Notes: generated by a model from the sequence alone, not told the origin. Positions 54,359 through 63,866 are shown, numbered from the stretch's first letter. The stretch: 64,000 nucleotides of DNA from Pseudoxanthomonas spadix (GCF_003703395.1 NZ_RDQN01000003.1:411336-475335), one strand, 5' to 3'. Numbers and translations are program-made.

Positions 54359-56320
54359 TTACTCGGCCGCTGCCGCGCCGCCCCCGCTGACCACCGGCAG
54401 CACCAGCGCGCTGCCATCGGCACCGCCCAGCTTCACCGTGATGGTGGCCTTGCGGTAGTCCTGCGGCTGGGCCAGGAAGATGCTGGGCACATAGGTCTGT
54501 GGGTTGCGGTCGTACAGCGGGAACCAGCTGGATTGGACCTGCACCATCACCCGGTGGCCGGGCAGGAAGGTGTGGTTGGCCTGGGGCAGGGCGAAGCGGA
54601 TGCCGACCGGGGTATTGGTCGGGATCGGGCTGGGATGCTCGAAGCTGTCGCGGTAGCGCCCGCGCAAGATGTCGGCCGAGACCATCAGCTGGTAGCCGGC
54701 CATCTGCGGGTCGGCCGGCGTCTGGTCGGGATAGACATCGATCAGCTTGACCACGAAGTCGCCATCGCTGCCGGTCGTGGACAGGGTCAGCGCGACCCTG
54801 GGCGCGCCGCTGATGCGCAGCGGTGCGTCCAGCACCTGGCTGACGAAGGTCAGCACGTCCGGGCGCGTGGCCGCTTCACGCTGGTCGGTGACCAGCCACT
54901 GCGGCCAGGGGTTGTCATCGTAGCCCTGGCCCTTGACCGGGCGCGGCAGGAACGGCACCGGCTTGGCCGGATCGGACGTGTATGTGGCGCTGGCGGGCGC
55001 CGCCTGCGCCTGGAAGGCCAGCTGGCCCTGGTCCTGCAGGTACAGCGGGGTGGGCTTGATGCTGCAGCCCTCGGCACAGCCCAGCGGCCAGGCCTTCAGG
55101 TGCTCCCAGTGGTTCTCGCCGGTGCGGAACACGGTGACCGGCGCCACGTCCATCGCCGGCGCGGCATCCATCAAGTAATGGTCCAGGAACGGGCGCAGGA
55201 CCTGGCGGCGGAAGCTGGCCGAGGTATCGCTGCCGAACTTGACCGGGCCCAGCGCGCTGCCATCGGTGCGCTGGCCGCCGTGGTTCCAGGGGCCCATCAC
55301 CAGGAACACCTTGTCGTTGCCGGTGTCCTTGGGCTCGATCGCCTCGTACACGGCCAGCGCGCCATAGATGTCCTCCTGGTCCCACAGGCCATGGACCAGC
55401 ATCACCGGCACCTTGAGCGGCTCGCGGGCCAGCAGCTTGTCCACCGCCTGCTGCTGCCAGAACGCGTCGTAAGCCGGATGCGCCAGCAGCTTGCGGAAGA
55501 AGCCGTTCTGCTCCATCCCGCGCGACTTACCCAGCGCACCGGCTGAGCCGGCCTTGAGATAGAAGTCGTACTGGTCGGTGGTGGTTTCGATCCAGTCGAT
55601 GGTGTTGTCGGCCGAGTTCACCTGTTCGTAGATGTAGGGCAGGCCGAACTGGCGGAAGGCGCCGTTGTGGAACCAGTCATCGCCGATCCAGCCATCGACC
55701 ATCGGGTTCATCGGCACGGCCACCTTCAGCGCCGGATGCGGATGGAACAGCGCCATCAGGCTGGTGAAGCCATCGTAGGAGATGCCCAGGATGCCGACCT
55801 TGCCGTTGCTTTCCGGCACGTGCTTGACCAGCCAGTCGATGGTGTCCCAGGTATCGGTGGAATGGTCCACGCTGCTGTCGTTGAGCGGGCCGATCTGCGG
55901 CCGGTTCATCACGTAGTCGCCTTCCGAGCCGTACTTGCCGCGCACGTCCTGGACCACGCGGATGTAGCCGTCCTTGTCGAACAGCTCGGGAAAGTTGTCG
56001 TAGCCCTGCAGCACCGCGCCGAGCTGGTTGCTCTTGGCGTGGCTGGTCATGCCGTCGGCATCGTACGGCGTGCGGGTCAGCAGCATCGGCGCGCGCCGGG
56101 CACCGGCGGGAATCAGGATGACGGTGTGCAGCTTGACCCCGTCGCGCATCGGGATCTGGACCACGCGCCGTTCAAAATCGGCCTGCGGATCGTGGGCGAC
56201 GAAGTGCGCCGGCCGGTCGCTGGCCGCCGTCCCGGTGGTCTGTGCATGGAGCGCGGCCGCGTGGCCCAGGCTCAGCAAGGCAGCCAGGCAGAAGAGCAAG
56301 GCAGGGCGGTGCAGGGGCAT
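54359..56320 (-). CDS. CocE/NonD family hydrolase, second ester-hydrolase paralog
   Basis: 653 residues with a signal peptide ending near ALHAQ. Same architecture as the 47178-49100 protein: nucleophile motif GISYDGF, LWDQEDIYG with the acid residue, MGPWNHGGQRTDGS with the His, and the C-terminal jelly roll with LTLSTTGSDGDFVVKLIDVYPD. It differs most in the cap domain and has a Gly/Ala-rich tail. Related enzymes are glutaryl-7-ACA acylases and amino acid ester hydrolases. Substrate unknown. Confidence 0.9.
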   Translation of the reverse strand: MPLHRPALLFCLAALLSLGHAAALHAQTTGTAASDRPAHFVAHDPQADFERRVVQIPMRDGVKLHTVILIPAGARRAPMLLTRTPYDADGMTSHAKSNQLGAVLQGYDNFPELFDKDGYIRVVQDVRGKYGSEGDYVMNRPQIGPLNDSSVDHSTDTWDTIDWLVKHVPESNGKVGILGISYDGFTSLMALFHPHPALKVAVPMNPMVDGWIGDDWFHNGAFRQFGLPYIYEQVNSADNTIDWIETTTDQYDFYLKAGSAGALGKSRGMEQNGFFRKLLAHPAYDAFWQQQAVDKLLAREPLKVPVMLVHGLWDQEDIYGALAVYEAIEPKDTGNDKVFLVMGPWNHGGQRTDGSALGPVKFGSDTSASFRRQVLRPFLDHYLMDAAPAMDVAPVTVFRTGENHWEHLKAWPLGCAEGCSIKPTPLYLQDQGQLAFQAQAAPASATYTSDPAKPVPFLPRPVKGQGYDDNPWPQWLVTDQREAATRPDVLTFVSQVLDAPLRISGAPRVALTLSTTGSDGDFVVKLIDVYPDQTPADPQMAGYQLMVSADILRGRYRDSFEHPSPIPTNTPVGIRFALPQANHTFLPGHRVMVQVQSSWFPLYDRNPQTYVPSIFLAQPQDYRKATITVKLGGADGSALVLPVVSGGGAAAAE

Positions 56321-56490
56321 CAGACGCTCCGACAAGGACAGGGATGCCGCACGACCTCCAGGCCGGGACGGACGCCGGCAGCGGATGGACGTGGGAAACG
56401 GCAGCGTAGCGTGTTCCAGACTGTGGGCAAAAGCGCTTTCGCCACCCGCGTTTGCGCGGCATGGAGGCGCGCCACCGGCCCGCGCGCGGC

Positions 56491-57573
56491 TCAGGGGGCG
56501 GGCGGCAGCAGCGGTGCCAGCACCTCTTCCAGCTGCTCGCGGCGCCAGCCGGACAGCGCGGCCGGCCATTGGCCGCGCTCCATCAGTGCCTCCAGCCAGC
56601 GGCGCGAGGCCAGGATGCCGTCGGGCAGGCCGAGCGCGGCCGCTTGCCGGGCCACCGCGTCCTGCAATTTCTTCAGGCGTTGCTTGTCCTGGTCGGTGGC
56701 CTTGGCCAGTGGTGCCTCGGCTTCGTCTTCCAGGGGCGTGGACAGCGCCTCCCAGATCGCATCGGCCAGCTTCCTGGGGGCCTTGGGCTGCTGCTCCAGC
56801 CAGCGCGTCAACGCTTGGCGCGAGGCCGGCGGGTTGCGCGCCAGGGTCAGGGCCAGTTCGTTGTCCAGGATCCAGCTGCGCGGCCGATCGCTGGCCCGGG
56901 CCTGGGCCTCGCGCCAGCGCAACAGGCGCAGCAGCCGGCGCTGGGCGTCGGCATCGACAAACTGCGCACTGCGCATGGACAGGTGCGGCCAGCGTTCGCC
57001 ACCGGCGTCGCTGGCCTGGGCGACCATGCGCGCACAGTCGGCGGCCAGCCATGCGCTGCGGCCCAGCGCGTCCAGCCTGGCCGACAGGGCCTGGTAGATC
57101 GCGCCCAGGTGGGTGACATCGTCGGCGGCGTATTCCAGCTGTGCGGCTGACAGCGGCCGGCGCAGCCAGTCCGAACGGGTCTCGCCCTTGGCCAGGGGCA
57201 CGCCGGTGATCTCGGCGACCAGCTTCTGGTAGCCCAGGCCGCCGCCCACGCCGGCCAGCGCCGCGGCGATCTGGGTGTCGAACAGCGGCGAAGGCTGGGT
57301 GCCGCAGGCCCATCCCAGTGCCACCAGGTCTTCGCTGGCGCTGTGCATCACCTTGACCACATCGGGATTGGACAGCAGCGGAGCCAGCGCCTGGTTGATG
57401 CCCGGCACCAGCGGATCGACCAGCAGGATCCTGTCGCCGATGGCGATCTGGACCAGCGCCAGCTGCGGCCAGAAGGTCTTTTCGCGGATGAATTCGGTGT
57501 CCATTCCCACCCAGGCGGGCAGCTGCTGCAGGTGCGCACGCAGCGCGTCGGCGGTGTCGATCCAGAGGGTCAC
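56491..57573 (-). CDS. rnd: ribonuclease D
   Basis: 3'-5' exoribonuclease for tRNA 3' processing, 360 residues from a GTG start (WIDTADALRAHL follows). The DEDD-type Exo I motif is GMDTEFIREKTFWPQLALVQI, Exo II lies at KVMHSASEDL, and Exo III is LEYAADDVTHL. An HRDC domain (about 205-285) includes REAQARASDRPRSWILDNE. No ATG agrees with the domain start. It is divergent from the FGE-like lipoprotein gene with 84 bp between them. Confidence 0.95.
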   Translation of the reverse strand: MTLWIDTADALRAHLQQLPAWVGMDTEFIREKTFWPQLALVQIAIGDRILLVDPLVPGINQALAPLLSNPDVVKVMHSASEDLVALGWACGTQPSPLFDTQIAAALAGVGGGLGYQKLVAEITGVPLAKGETRSDWLRRPLSAAQLEYAADDVTHLGAIYQALSARLDALGRSAWLAADCARMVAQASDAGGERWPHLSMRSAQFVDADAQRRLLRLLRWREAQARASDRPRSWILDNELALTLARNPPASRQALTRWLEQQPKAPRKLADAIWEALSTPLEDEAEAPLAKATDQDKQRLKKLQDAVARQAAALGLPDGILASRRWLEALMERGQWPAALSGWRREQLEEVLAPLLPPAP

Positions 57574-57657
57574 GCAGGTCTCTTCGGTGAATGCGGGGTT
57601 TGCCGGCTCGGGCGACAATAGCCTACCGTCCTTTGCCAACCGGCTGCCCGGCCCCAC

Positions 57658-59559
57658 ATGATCGGAGCAAGATTGCGGCGCATCGTCCCCGCCCTGCTGA
57701 TGCTGGCCCTGCTGATGCTGATGCTGGCCGGCTGTGGCGAGCGCGCGGCCGATCCGGTAGCGGCGCCACAGGCCTCGCCGCCGCCCACCTCGCCGCCGGC
57801 GGCATCGGTCTCCGTGCCGCGGCGTCCCAGCGTCACCGTCAGCACCGATGCCGGCGACGAGGCCGGACTCAACTGGACCCCGCCGGCGCTGGTGCTGACC
57901 AGGGAGCAGGTGCGTCAGGCACGCCGTGATGCGGCCGCCGCCGTGCGCGCCGGCGACCTGTTCGAGGGCCCGCGTGATGCCATCCCGCTGTATCTGGCGC
58001 TGCTGCGCCTGGACCCGGAGGACCGCCTCGCCCAACGTGGCCTGGCCCGTGCGGCGAGCGCGCTGCTGGCCCAGGGCGAGCGCGCCCTGGCCGCGGCCGA
58101 GGATGACAGCCAGGCGCTGGCCCGCGCAGTGCGCATCGCAGCGGTCCTGCGCACGGTGCTTCCCGATGACACGCGCACCCAGGCCTACCTGGCCAGGCTG
58201 GACCTGGCCGAACAGCTGGCCCGGCTCAACGCCACTGGCGAGAGCCAGCTGCGCCAGGGCCTGCTGGGCGAGGGCGACGCGCCTGGCGCGCTGGACAGCT
58301 TTCGTAGCGCGCTGGAGCTGGCCCCGGGCCAGTCACGCGCCCGGCAGGGCCTGGCCGCCACCGAGAGCGCCTTCATCCGGCGCGCCGAGGACGCCGCGCG
58401 CGCCGGTGACTTTGAGGGTGCGGCGCGCTGGATGGGCTTTGCCAGCCAGGTGCGTGCCGACGCCCCGACCGTCAAGGACGCCTACGTGCGGATCGAGCAG
58501 GAGCGCGCCCGCCAGATCGCCGCCTTGCGCGATGCCGGGGTGGCCGAGCTGGCTACGCCACTGGGCCTGAAATCGGCGCGGGAAAAACTCGCTGCCGCGC
58601 TGCGCATTGCTGCGCCGGGTGATCCGGTGGTCGCCGACCTGCGCCAGCGCATCGACCTGGCGACCCATTACGGCCTGTTCCGCCCCGGCCAGGCCTTTAC
58701 CGATGCGCTCGCGGGCGGCGGACGCACCCCGACCATGGTGGTGGTGCCGCACGGCGGCTTCCGCATGGGCGCTGACGAGGACGAGCCGGGCGCGACCCAG
58801 GCCGAGCAGCCGGCGCATTACGTGCGCTTCGATCGCGGCTTCGCGGTATCGCGCCATCCGGTGACGGTAGGTGAATTCCGGCGCTTCGTGCAGGCCACCG
58901 GCCACCGCGCGCGGGCCACCCGACGCGGGCACTCGATGGTCTACGACGAGCGCAGCGGCAACTTCGTGCGGCGCAGCGGCGTGGACTGGCAGTCCGGCTA
59001 TGCCGGGGCCAGGGTCGGCGATGACATGCCGGTGCTGCACGTGAGCGTGCGCGACGCCGAGGCCTACGCCGACTGGCTGGCCGAGCAGACCGGCCACGGC
59101 TACCGTCTGCCCAGCGAGGCCGAGTTCGAGTACGTGCTGCGCGCCGGCACCCAGGGCCGCTATCCCTGGGGCAACGAGAACCCGCCACCGAAGGGCGTGG
59201 CCAACCTCGCCGGCGGCAACGACGTCTCGCCCAGCGGGCGGCGCTGGGCCAACGCCTTCGTCGGCTATGGCGACGGCTGGTGGGGGCCGGCACCGGTGGG
59301 CACCTTCAGGCCCAACCCCTGGGGCCTGTACGACCTGGGCGGCAACGTCAGCGAATGGGTGGCCGACTGCTGGCACGCCAGCTTCCGCCGCGCCCCGGCC
59401 GACGGCGCGGCCTGGTTCAACCCCGGCTGCCGGGCGCGGGTGGTGCGCGGTGGGGCATGGGCCAGTTCGCCGCAGCAGGCGCGGGCGGCGTGGCGCTCCT
59501 CGCAGGATTCGGACGTGACCAGTGCACGCGTGGGCTTCCGGGTGGTGCGCGGTATCTAA
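57658..59559 (+). CDS. FGE-sulfatase-fold (SUMF1-like) lipoprotein with TPR-like region
   Basis: 633 residues. Lipobox LMLAGC (Cys about 26), then a Pro-rich linker. A helical, Ala/Leu-rich region (about 80-340) looks like TPR or repeated helical hairpins. The C-terminal SUMF1 domain (about 355-633) has GGFRMGADEDEPGATQAEQPAH, PVTVGEFRRFV, YRLPSEAEFEYVLRAG, PNPWGLYDLGGNVSEWVADCW and GFRVVRG. The position of the catalytic Cys pair of true formylglycine enzymes reads RGGAWASSPQQAR, with no Cys. A sulfatase-activating role is therefore unlikely; relatives serve as periplasmic binding or scaffold proteins. Confidence 0.88.
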   Translation: MIGARLRRIVPALLMLALLMLMLAGCGERAADPVAAPQASPPPTSPPAASVSVPRRPSVTVSTDAGDEAGLNWTPPALVLTREQVRQARRDAAAAVRAGDLFEGPRDAIPLYLALLRLDPEDRLAQRGLARAASALLAQGERALAAAEDDSQALARAVRIAAVLRTVLPDDTRTQAYLARLDLAEQLARLNATGESQLRQGLLGEGDAPGALDSFRSALELAPGQSRARQGLAATESAFIRRAEDAARAGDFEGAARWMGFASQVRADAPTVKDAYVRIEQERARQIAALRDAGVAELATPLGLKSAREKLAAALRIAAPGDPVVADLRQRIDLATHYGLFRPGQAFTDALAGGGRTPTMVVVPHGGFRMGADEDEPGATQAEQPAHYVRFDRGFAVSRHPVTVGEFRRFVQATGHRARATRRGHSMVYDERSGNFVRRSGVDWQSGYAGARVGDDMPVLHVSVRDAEAYADWLAEQTGHGYRLPSEAEFEYVLRAGTQGRYPWGNENPPPKGVANLAGGNDVSPSGRRWANAFVGYGDGWWGPAPVGTFRPNPWGLYDLGGNVSEWVADCWHASFRRAPADGAAWFNPGCRARVVRGGAWASSPQQARAAWRSSQDSDVTSARVGFRVVRGI

Positions 59560-59754
59560 CGCGACGTCAGCGCAGGCCCGAACCGGGCCGACGGGCCTGT
59601 CCGCCGGTGCCGGGCGACGCGACGCAGCGATCGGGCCAGGCGCAACGCGCCCTGGCTGGCATTGAGGCCGCGGGTGGCAATGCCAGGATCGTGACCGCGG
59701 CGCCAGCGAGCGCAGCCCAGGACCAGCCGCTGTCAGCGCGGCGGTGGGGCCTGC

Positions 59755-60492
59755 TCAGAAGCCCATGTACAACCCGCCGTTGACCGGCAGGTTGGCGCCG
59801 GTGATGTAGCCGGCGTCTTCTTCGCACAGAAAGCGCACCGCGCGGGCGATGTCGGCCGGCTCACCCAGGCGGCCGATCGGCACTGCCGCCAGGGTCTTGT
59901 CCAAGACCGCCTGCGGCATCGCCGCGGTCATTGGCGTGCGCACGTAGCCGGGCGAGACGCTGTTGACGGTGATGCCCTTGGCGGCCACCTCGCGTGCCAG
60001 CGACATGGTCAGCCCGTGCAGGCCGGCCTTGGCCGCGGCATAGTTGGCCTGGCCAAAGTTTCCGGTCTGGCCGCTGACCGAACTGATGTTGACGATGCGC
60101 CCGTAGCCGCGCGCCACCATGCCTTGGACGGCGTAATGGCACAGCTGGAAGGCGCTGGTCAGGTTGACCTGCAGCACCGCGTTCCACTGGCCAAGGTCCA
60201 TCTTGCGCAGCGTGGCATCGCGGGTGATGCCGGCGTTGTTGATCAGCACGTCCAGTGCGCCAAAGCGCGCCTGCACGCGGGCCACCAGCGCTGCGCATTG
60301 CCCATCGTCGGCGACATCGGCCGGTTCGAAATGCACCGCCCCTGCGGTTGCCTCGGAAAATGCCTGCAGGCGCGCCGCGTCGGCGGGCAGGTCGGTGGCC
60401 ACCACCGTGTGGCCGGTTTCGGTCAGTGCGCGGCAGATCGCCGTTCCCAGGCCACCGATGCCGCCGGTGACCAGTGCGATGCGTGGAGTCAT
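59755..60492 (-). CDS. phbB: acetoacetyl-CoA reductase (SDR)
   Basis: NADPH-dependent short-chain reductase of 245 residues forming 3-hydroxybutyryl-CoA for polyhydroxyalkanoate synthesis. Cofactor loop TGGIGGLGTAI, NNAG at about 88-91, catalytic Ser in SSVSGQTGNFGQ with Tyr-x-x-x-Lys in NYAAAKAG. FGQANYAAAKAGLHG is typical of PhbB. PhaR, the PHA repressor, is encoded just upstream. No PHA synthase is in the window. The 195 bp after its end show no gene. Confidence 0.93.
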   Translation of the reverse strand: MTPRIALVTGGIGGLGTAICRALTETGHTVVATDLPADAARLQAFSEATAGAVHFEPADVADDGQCAALVARVQARFGALDVLINNAGITRDATLRKMDLGQWNAVLQVNLTSAFQLCHYAVQGMVARGYGRIVNISSVSGQTGNFGQANYAAAKAGLHGLTMSLAREVAAKGITVNSVSPGYVRTPMTAAMPQAVLDKTLAAVPIGRLGEPADIARAVRFLCEEDAGYITGANLPVNGGLYMGF

Positions 60493-60507
60493 TCGGTCTT
60501 TCCTTAA

Positions 60508-60530
60508 CAAAAAACCCGCGCCAGGCGGGT
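60508..60530 (-). terminator. intrinsic terminator after phaR
   Basis: Minus-strand hairpin ACCCGC/GCGGGT with a 5-base loop and TTTTTT. It lies between phaR and phbB, so phbB either has its own promoter or depends on readthrough. Confidence 0.85.
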
Positions 60531-60559
60531 GGGGGCGATCAAGCCGCGACGCATGTGGA

Positions 60560-61084
60560 TCAGCGGCGCGTCTTGTTCGGCTCGCGCTGCGGCGGTGGGT
60601 CCTTGCTGGGGGTCGAAGACGGCGTCGGACGGGCGCTCGGGCTGCCCATGCCGGCGGTCATGTTGCGCTGGAACTCCTTCCAGATCTCCAGGTTGCGCTC
60701 GGTCAACTGGTTCATCATGGCCCACGGCGTCTGTCCCAGCAGGTTGCCCATCTGCTGGCGGAACTGCGCCTGCTGGTCCATGAAGACCTGCATGCTGCGT
60801 TCCAGGTAATTGCCCATGAAACCCTGCAGCGAATCGCCATAGAACCGGATGATCTGGCTGAGCAACTGGGTGGACAGCACCGGCTCGCCATCCTGCTCGC
60901 GCTCGCTGATGATCTGCATCAGCACCAGACGGGTGAGGTCCTCGCCGCTCTTGGCATCGCGGACCTCGAATTCCTCACCGTCCACGATCAGCTGGCGCAC
61001 GTCCTCGATGGTGATGTAGCTGGAGATTTCGGTGTCGTAAAGACGGCGGTTGGGGTACTTCTTGATGATTCGGGTCGCAGCCAT
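60560..61084 (-). CDS. phaR: polyhydroxyalkanoate synthesis repressor PhaR
   Basis: 174 residues. The DNA-binding PHB/PHA accumulation domain opens the protein (RIIKKYPNRRLYDTEISSYIT ... IEDVRQLI). Two PHB_acc segments follow (RLVLMQIISEREQ and LLSQIIRFYGDSLQGFMGNYLE). The helical C-terminus ends in a disordered Pro/Ser/Lys-rich tail. PhaR senses PHA granules and represses phasin and its own gene. The 284 bp upstream carry its promoter region; a TTTTTTGCGGCGCAA tract is the only notable motif there. Confidence 0.95.
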   Translation of the reverse strand: MAATRIIKKYPNRRLYDTEISSYITIEDVRQLIVDGEEFEVRDAKSGEDLTRLVLMQIISEREQDGEPVLSTQLLSQIIRFYGDSLQGFMGNYLERSMQVFMDQQAQFRQQMGNLLGQTPWAMMNQLTERNLEIWKEFQRNMTAGMGSPSARPTPSSTPSKDPPPQREPNKTRR

Positions 61085-61368
61085 GTAGCGGTCACCTCAA
61101 CCAAGGTGCGCGGAGCATGCGCCCGGGTTTTTTGCGGCGCAACCATACTTTTGGAGCGTTCCAGGTTCGGAGTTTCCGTGCCTGATGTGTGTCTGGCCAC
61201 GTTTTTGCCAGCACCCGCCGGCGTTGGCCGACAGGTTGGCGGCGGTGCGGATCCGGGAGAGGACCGAGCTGCGCAGGTCCGTTGGCCTTGCCATGCGTGC
61301 CGATGCCGGGCGCGATGCGGGAAGTCATTGGGTCGATCGTTGTGCCGCAAGGCCGGGCAGTGCTGATT

Positions 61369-61536
61369 CTAGCAGTCTGTCGGACTTTGGTCGGCCGGGC
61401 TGCGAATCCGCCTGTGCGGTCCATCTTTCCGCCGCTTCTTGGCCCATAGCACCACTATGGGCCGGCGAACCGTCGAAAAACTGACCTCGCACAGCCGAAT
61501 TCTCGCCTCGACCACCAAAGCCCGACAGGCTGCTAG
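61369..61536. repeat. 168-bp long imperfect palindrome (MITE-like)
   Basis: Ends CTAGCAGTCTGTCGGACTTT and the near complement AAAGCCCGACAGGCTGCTAG. Similarity continues through both arms to a centre with perfect arms GGCCCATAG/CTATGGGCC. The right end contains the gluQ stop codon. Confidence 0.85.
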
Positions 61537-62438
61537 TCAGCCGCATCGCCCAGGCCATGGTGCGGCGCGGCGTAGAGGGCCGGCACCGCCGGCAGCCGTG
61601 CCGGATCGAAGTGCTGCCGTGCCGCTGCCAGCGCGGCATGGGTGGTGTGGGCGCGTGCCAGCGCAGCGGGTGCCTGGCCAAGCTGGCGCCAGGCCGTGCG
61701 CATCGCCTCCAGCGCATGGGCCGCGTCCAGTGGCTGGGCCGCGTCGGACTTGGACAGCTTGCGCCCGCTGCCGTCCAGCAGCAGCGGCAGGTGCAGGTAG
61801 CGCGGCGTGGGCAGGCTGAGCGCGCGCTGCAGCAGGATCTGGCGCGGCGTCGAATCGAGCAGGTCGGCGCCACGGACCACCTCGGTGATGCCCTGGTCGG
61901 CATCGTCGACCACCACCGCCAATTGGTAAGCCCAGCAGCCATCGGCGCGACGCAGGACGAAGTCGCCAACCTCGGCCTGCACATCCTGGGTCCGCACGCC
62001 CTGCAGGCCGTCTTCGAAGGTGACAATGCTGTCACCGCCAACCTTCAGTCGTACCGCCGGATCGGGCTGTTTCCTGCGTGCCACGCAGCGATGGTGGATG
62101 CCGCCGGTCGCGGCCAGATCGGCGCGGCTGCAGTGGCATTGGAACGCCAGGCCTGTCTCCAGCAGCCGGGTCAGCGCTGCCTGGTAAGCCGCATGCCGTG
62201 TGTGTTGCCACAGCACCGGTGCATCGCTGCAAAGGCCCAGGTTTTCCAGCATTTGCAGCTGCGCGCGCGCCGCACCAGGGACTTCGCGTGGCCGGTCCAG
62301 GTCCTCCACGCGGACCAGCCATTGGCCATGGGCATGGCGCGCCAGCAGCCAGCTGCCCAGGGCAGCGAGCAGCGAGCCGGCGTGCAGCAATCCGGTCGGG
62401 GAGGGCGCGAACCGGCCCCGGTAGCAAGTCGATGGCAT
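61533..62438 (-). CDS. gluQ: glutamyl-Q tRNA(Asp) synthetase
   Basis: 301-residue truncated GluRS paralog that attaches glutamate to queuosine of tRNA-Asp. HIGH-like motif is PSPTGLLHAGSLLAAL; the KMSKS equivalent is GRKLSKSD. Zinc ligands are CHCSRADLAATGGIHHRC in two parts. No anticodon-binding domain follows, as expected. ATG 62438 is chosen to match PSTCYRGRFAPSPTG; an upstream start adds 19 residues. Divergent from htpX. Confidence 0.95.
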   Translation of the reverse strand: MPSTCYRGRFAPSPTGLLHAGSLLAALGSWLLARHAHGQWLVRVEDLDRPREVPGAARAQLQMLENLGLCSDAPVLWQHTRHAAYQAALTRLLETGLAFQCHCSRADLAATGGIHHRCVARRKQPDPAVRLKVGGDSIVTFEDGLQGVRTQDVQAEVGDFVLRRADGCWAYQLAVVVDDADQGITEVVRGADLLDSTPRQILLQRALSLPTPRYLHLPLLLDGSGRKLSKSDAAQPLDAAHALEAMRTAWRQLGQAPAALARAHTTHAALAAARQHFDPARLPAVPALYAAPHHGLGDAAD

Positions 62439-62525
62439 GGGGGAAAACTTGGCAGGAATGGCTGAATGCGCGGTCAGCAGGCAGCTTGAAGTCAACCGGT
62501 GGCGTCCACAAGATTCGCTGCAGTT

Positions 62526-62540
62526 CCCCCCCCCCCCCCC
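62526..62540. repeat. 15-C homopolymer upstream of htpX
   Basis: An uninterrupted run of 15 C lies 18 bp before the htpX start and 87 bp from the gluQ start. Such tracts change length by slippage. Confidence 0.95.
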
Positions 62541-62558
62541 AATATTCCGGAGTTCCCC

Positions 62559-63449
62559 GTGTTGACCCGCATCGCGTTGTTCCTGCTGACCAACCTGGCC
62601 GTGCTGGCCCTGGCCAGCGTGGTGATGTCCCTGCTTGGCGTGAATCCATCCAGCATGGCGGGCCTGCTGGTGATGGCCGCGCTGTTCGGCTTTGGTGGCT
62701 CGATCATTTCACTGCTGATGTCCAAGTGGATGGCCAAGCGCGCCACCGGCGCGGTGGTCATCGACACCCCGCGCAACGAGTCCGAGCAGTGGCTGGTCCA
62801 GACCGTGCGCCGCCAGGCCCAGGCCGCCGGCATCGGCATGCCCGAAGTGGCCGTGTACGAGGCGCCGGAGATCAATGCCTTCGCCACCGGCGCCAACCGC
62901 AACAACGCCCTGGTGGCCGTGTCCACCGGCCTGCTGCGGCAGATGACCCAGGCCGAGGCCGAGGCGGTGCTGGGCCACGAAGTCAGCCACATCGCCAATG
63001 GCGACATGGTCACCATGGCCCTGCTGCAGGGTGTGCTGAACACCTTCGTGATCGTGCTGGCGCGGGTGGTCGGCGGGGTCATCGACAGCACCCTGTCCGG
63101 CAGTCGCGAGGGCGGCGGTCGCGGCATGGCCTACTACGCCATCGTGTTCGTGCTGGAGATGGTGCTGGGCCTGTTTGCCACGATGATCGCGATGTGGTTC
63201 TCGCGTCGCCGCGAGTTCCGCGCCGACCACGGCGGCGCCACCCTGGCCGGCCGGCAGAAGATGATCGCCGCGCTGGAGCGCCTGTCGACCAACTACGGCG
63301 CCAGCACGCTGCCTTCGCAGGTGGAAGCCTTCGGCATCAATGGCGGCGTCGGCCATGGCCTGAAGAAGCTGTTCCTGAGCCACCCGCCGCTGCCCGAGCG
63401 CATTGCCGCGCTGCGTGCGGCCCAGCAGCGCACCGGCACGGTGATGTAA
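62559..63449 (+). CDS. htpX: membrane zinc metalloprotease HtpX
   Basis: Inner-membrane heat-shock protease of 296 residues degrading damaged membrane proteins. Two N-terminal helices (about 4-25, 35-55), zinc motif [11 protein letters not shown], two further helices (about 160-215), third zinc ligand in EFRADHGGA. Start GTG 62559 follows CCGGAG. A longer in-frame form from GTG 62499 would translate through the 15-C run; with 15 C the frame stays open. Confidence 0.95.
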   Translation: MLTRIALFLLTNLAVLALASVVMSLLGVNPSSMAGLLVMAALFGFGGSIISLLMSKWMAKRATGAVVIDTPRNESEQWLVQTVRRQAQAAGIGMPEVAVYEAPEINAFATGANRNNALVAVSTGLLRQMTQAEAEAVLGHEVSHIANGDMVTMALLQGVLNTFVIVLARVVGGVIDSTLSGSREGGGRGMAYYAIVFVLEMVLGLFATMIAMWFSRRREFRADHGGATLAGRQKMIAALERLSTNYGASTLPSQVEAFGINGGVGHGLKKLFLSHPPLPERIAALRAAQQRTGTVM

Positions 63450-63519
63450 GGAGACACCGGGGTGCGGCAGCACGCGCCGCCCGATGGCTCGGCGTTGCGG
63501 ATGTGCACGGCGGCGTTTT

Positions 63520-63541
63520 GGGGCGGGTCAAGACCCGCCCC
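63520..63541. repeat. REP-like palindrome
   Basis: Perfect arms GGGGCGGGTC and GACCCGCCCC around AA; the same core as the ends of the element at 31516-31713. Confidence 0.85.
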
Positions 63542-63592
63542 ACGCTCGCCGTTTGCATGTGGCCATAGCTCATCGAAAAAGGCCAATCGGGA

Positions 63593-63609
63593 GATATGAT
63601 GGTCATATC
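63593..63609 (+). promoter_or_regulatory. operator/-10 overlap of an antitoxin gene
   Basis: Perfect dyad GATATGA-TGG-TCATATC includes a TATGAT -10 box, 19 bp before the antitoxin ATG. This is the usual site for antitoxin autorepression. Confidence 0.65.
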
Positions 63610-63627
63610 AGCAAGGGAGGCTCGCCG

Positions 63628-63866
63628 ATGAGCAGCGCGGTTCACGTCACTGAAGCGGTGGATGCCCTGGTTGGACTGCCGACCGCGACGGCGGCCGATG
63701 TGAAGCGGCTGGGATGGCGCAAGATCATGGACACCGCCCAGTCCCAGGGTGCCGTGGTGGTGACCCATCACGGCGTGCCGGAGGGTGTGGTGGTGTCTGC
63801 GGCGGAGTTTGAGCGCATGCAAGCTGCTGGCAGGGCCGCGCAGGCCACGCAGGAGCAACTGTCTTC
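63628..63866 (+). pseudogene. Phd/YefM-type antitoxin, interrupted at its C-terminus
   Basis: About 80 residues: VKRLGWRKIMDTAQSQGAVV then VTHHGVPEGVVVSAAEFERMQAA is a Phd/YefM fold, binding DNA and neutralising a toxin by its C-terminus. GGGAGG lies 8 bp before the ATG. From about residue 80 the frame enters IS110 sequence on the opposite strand. The toxin gene is not in the window. Confidence 0.75.
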
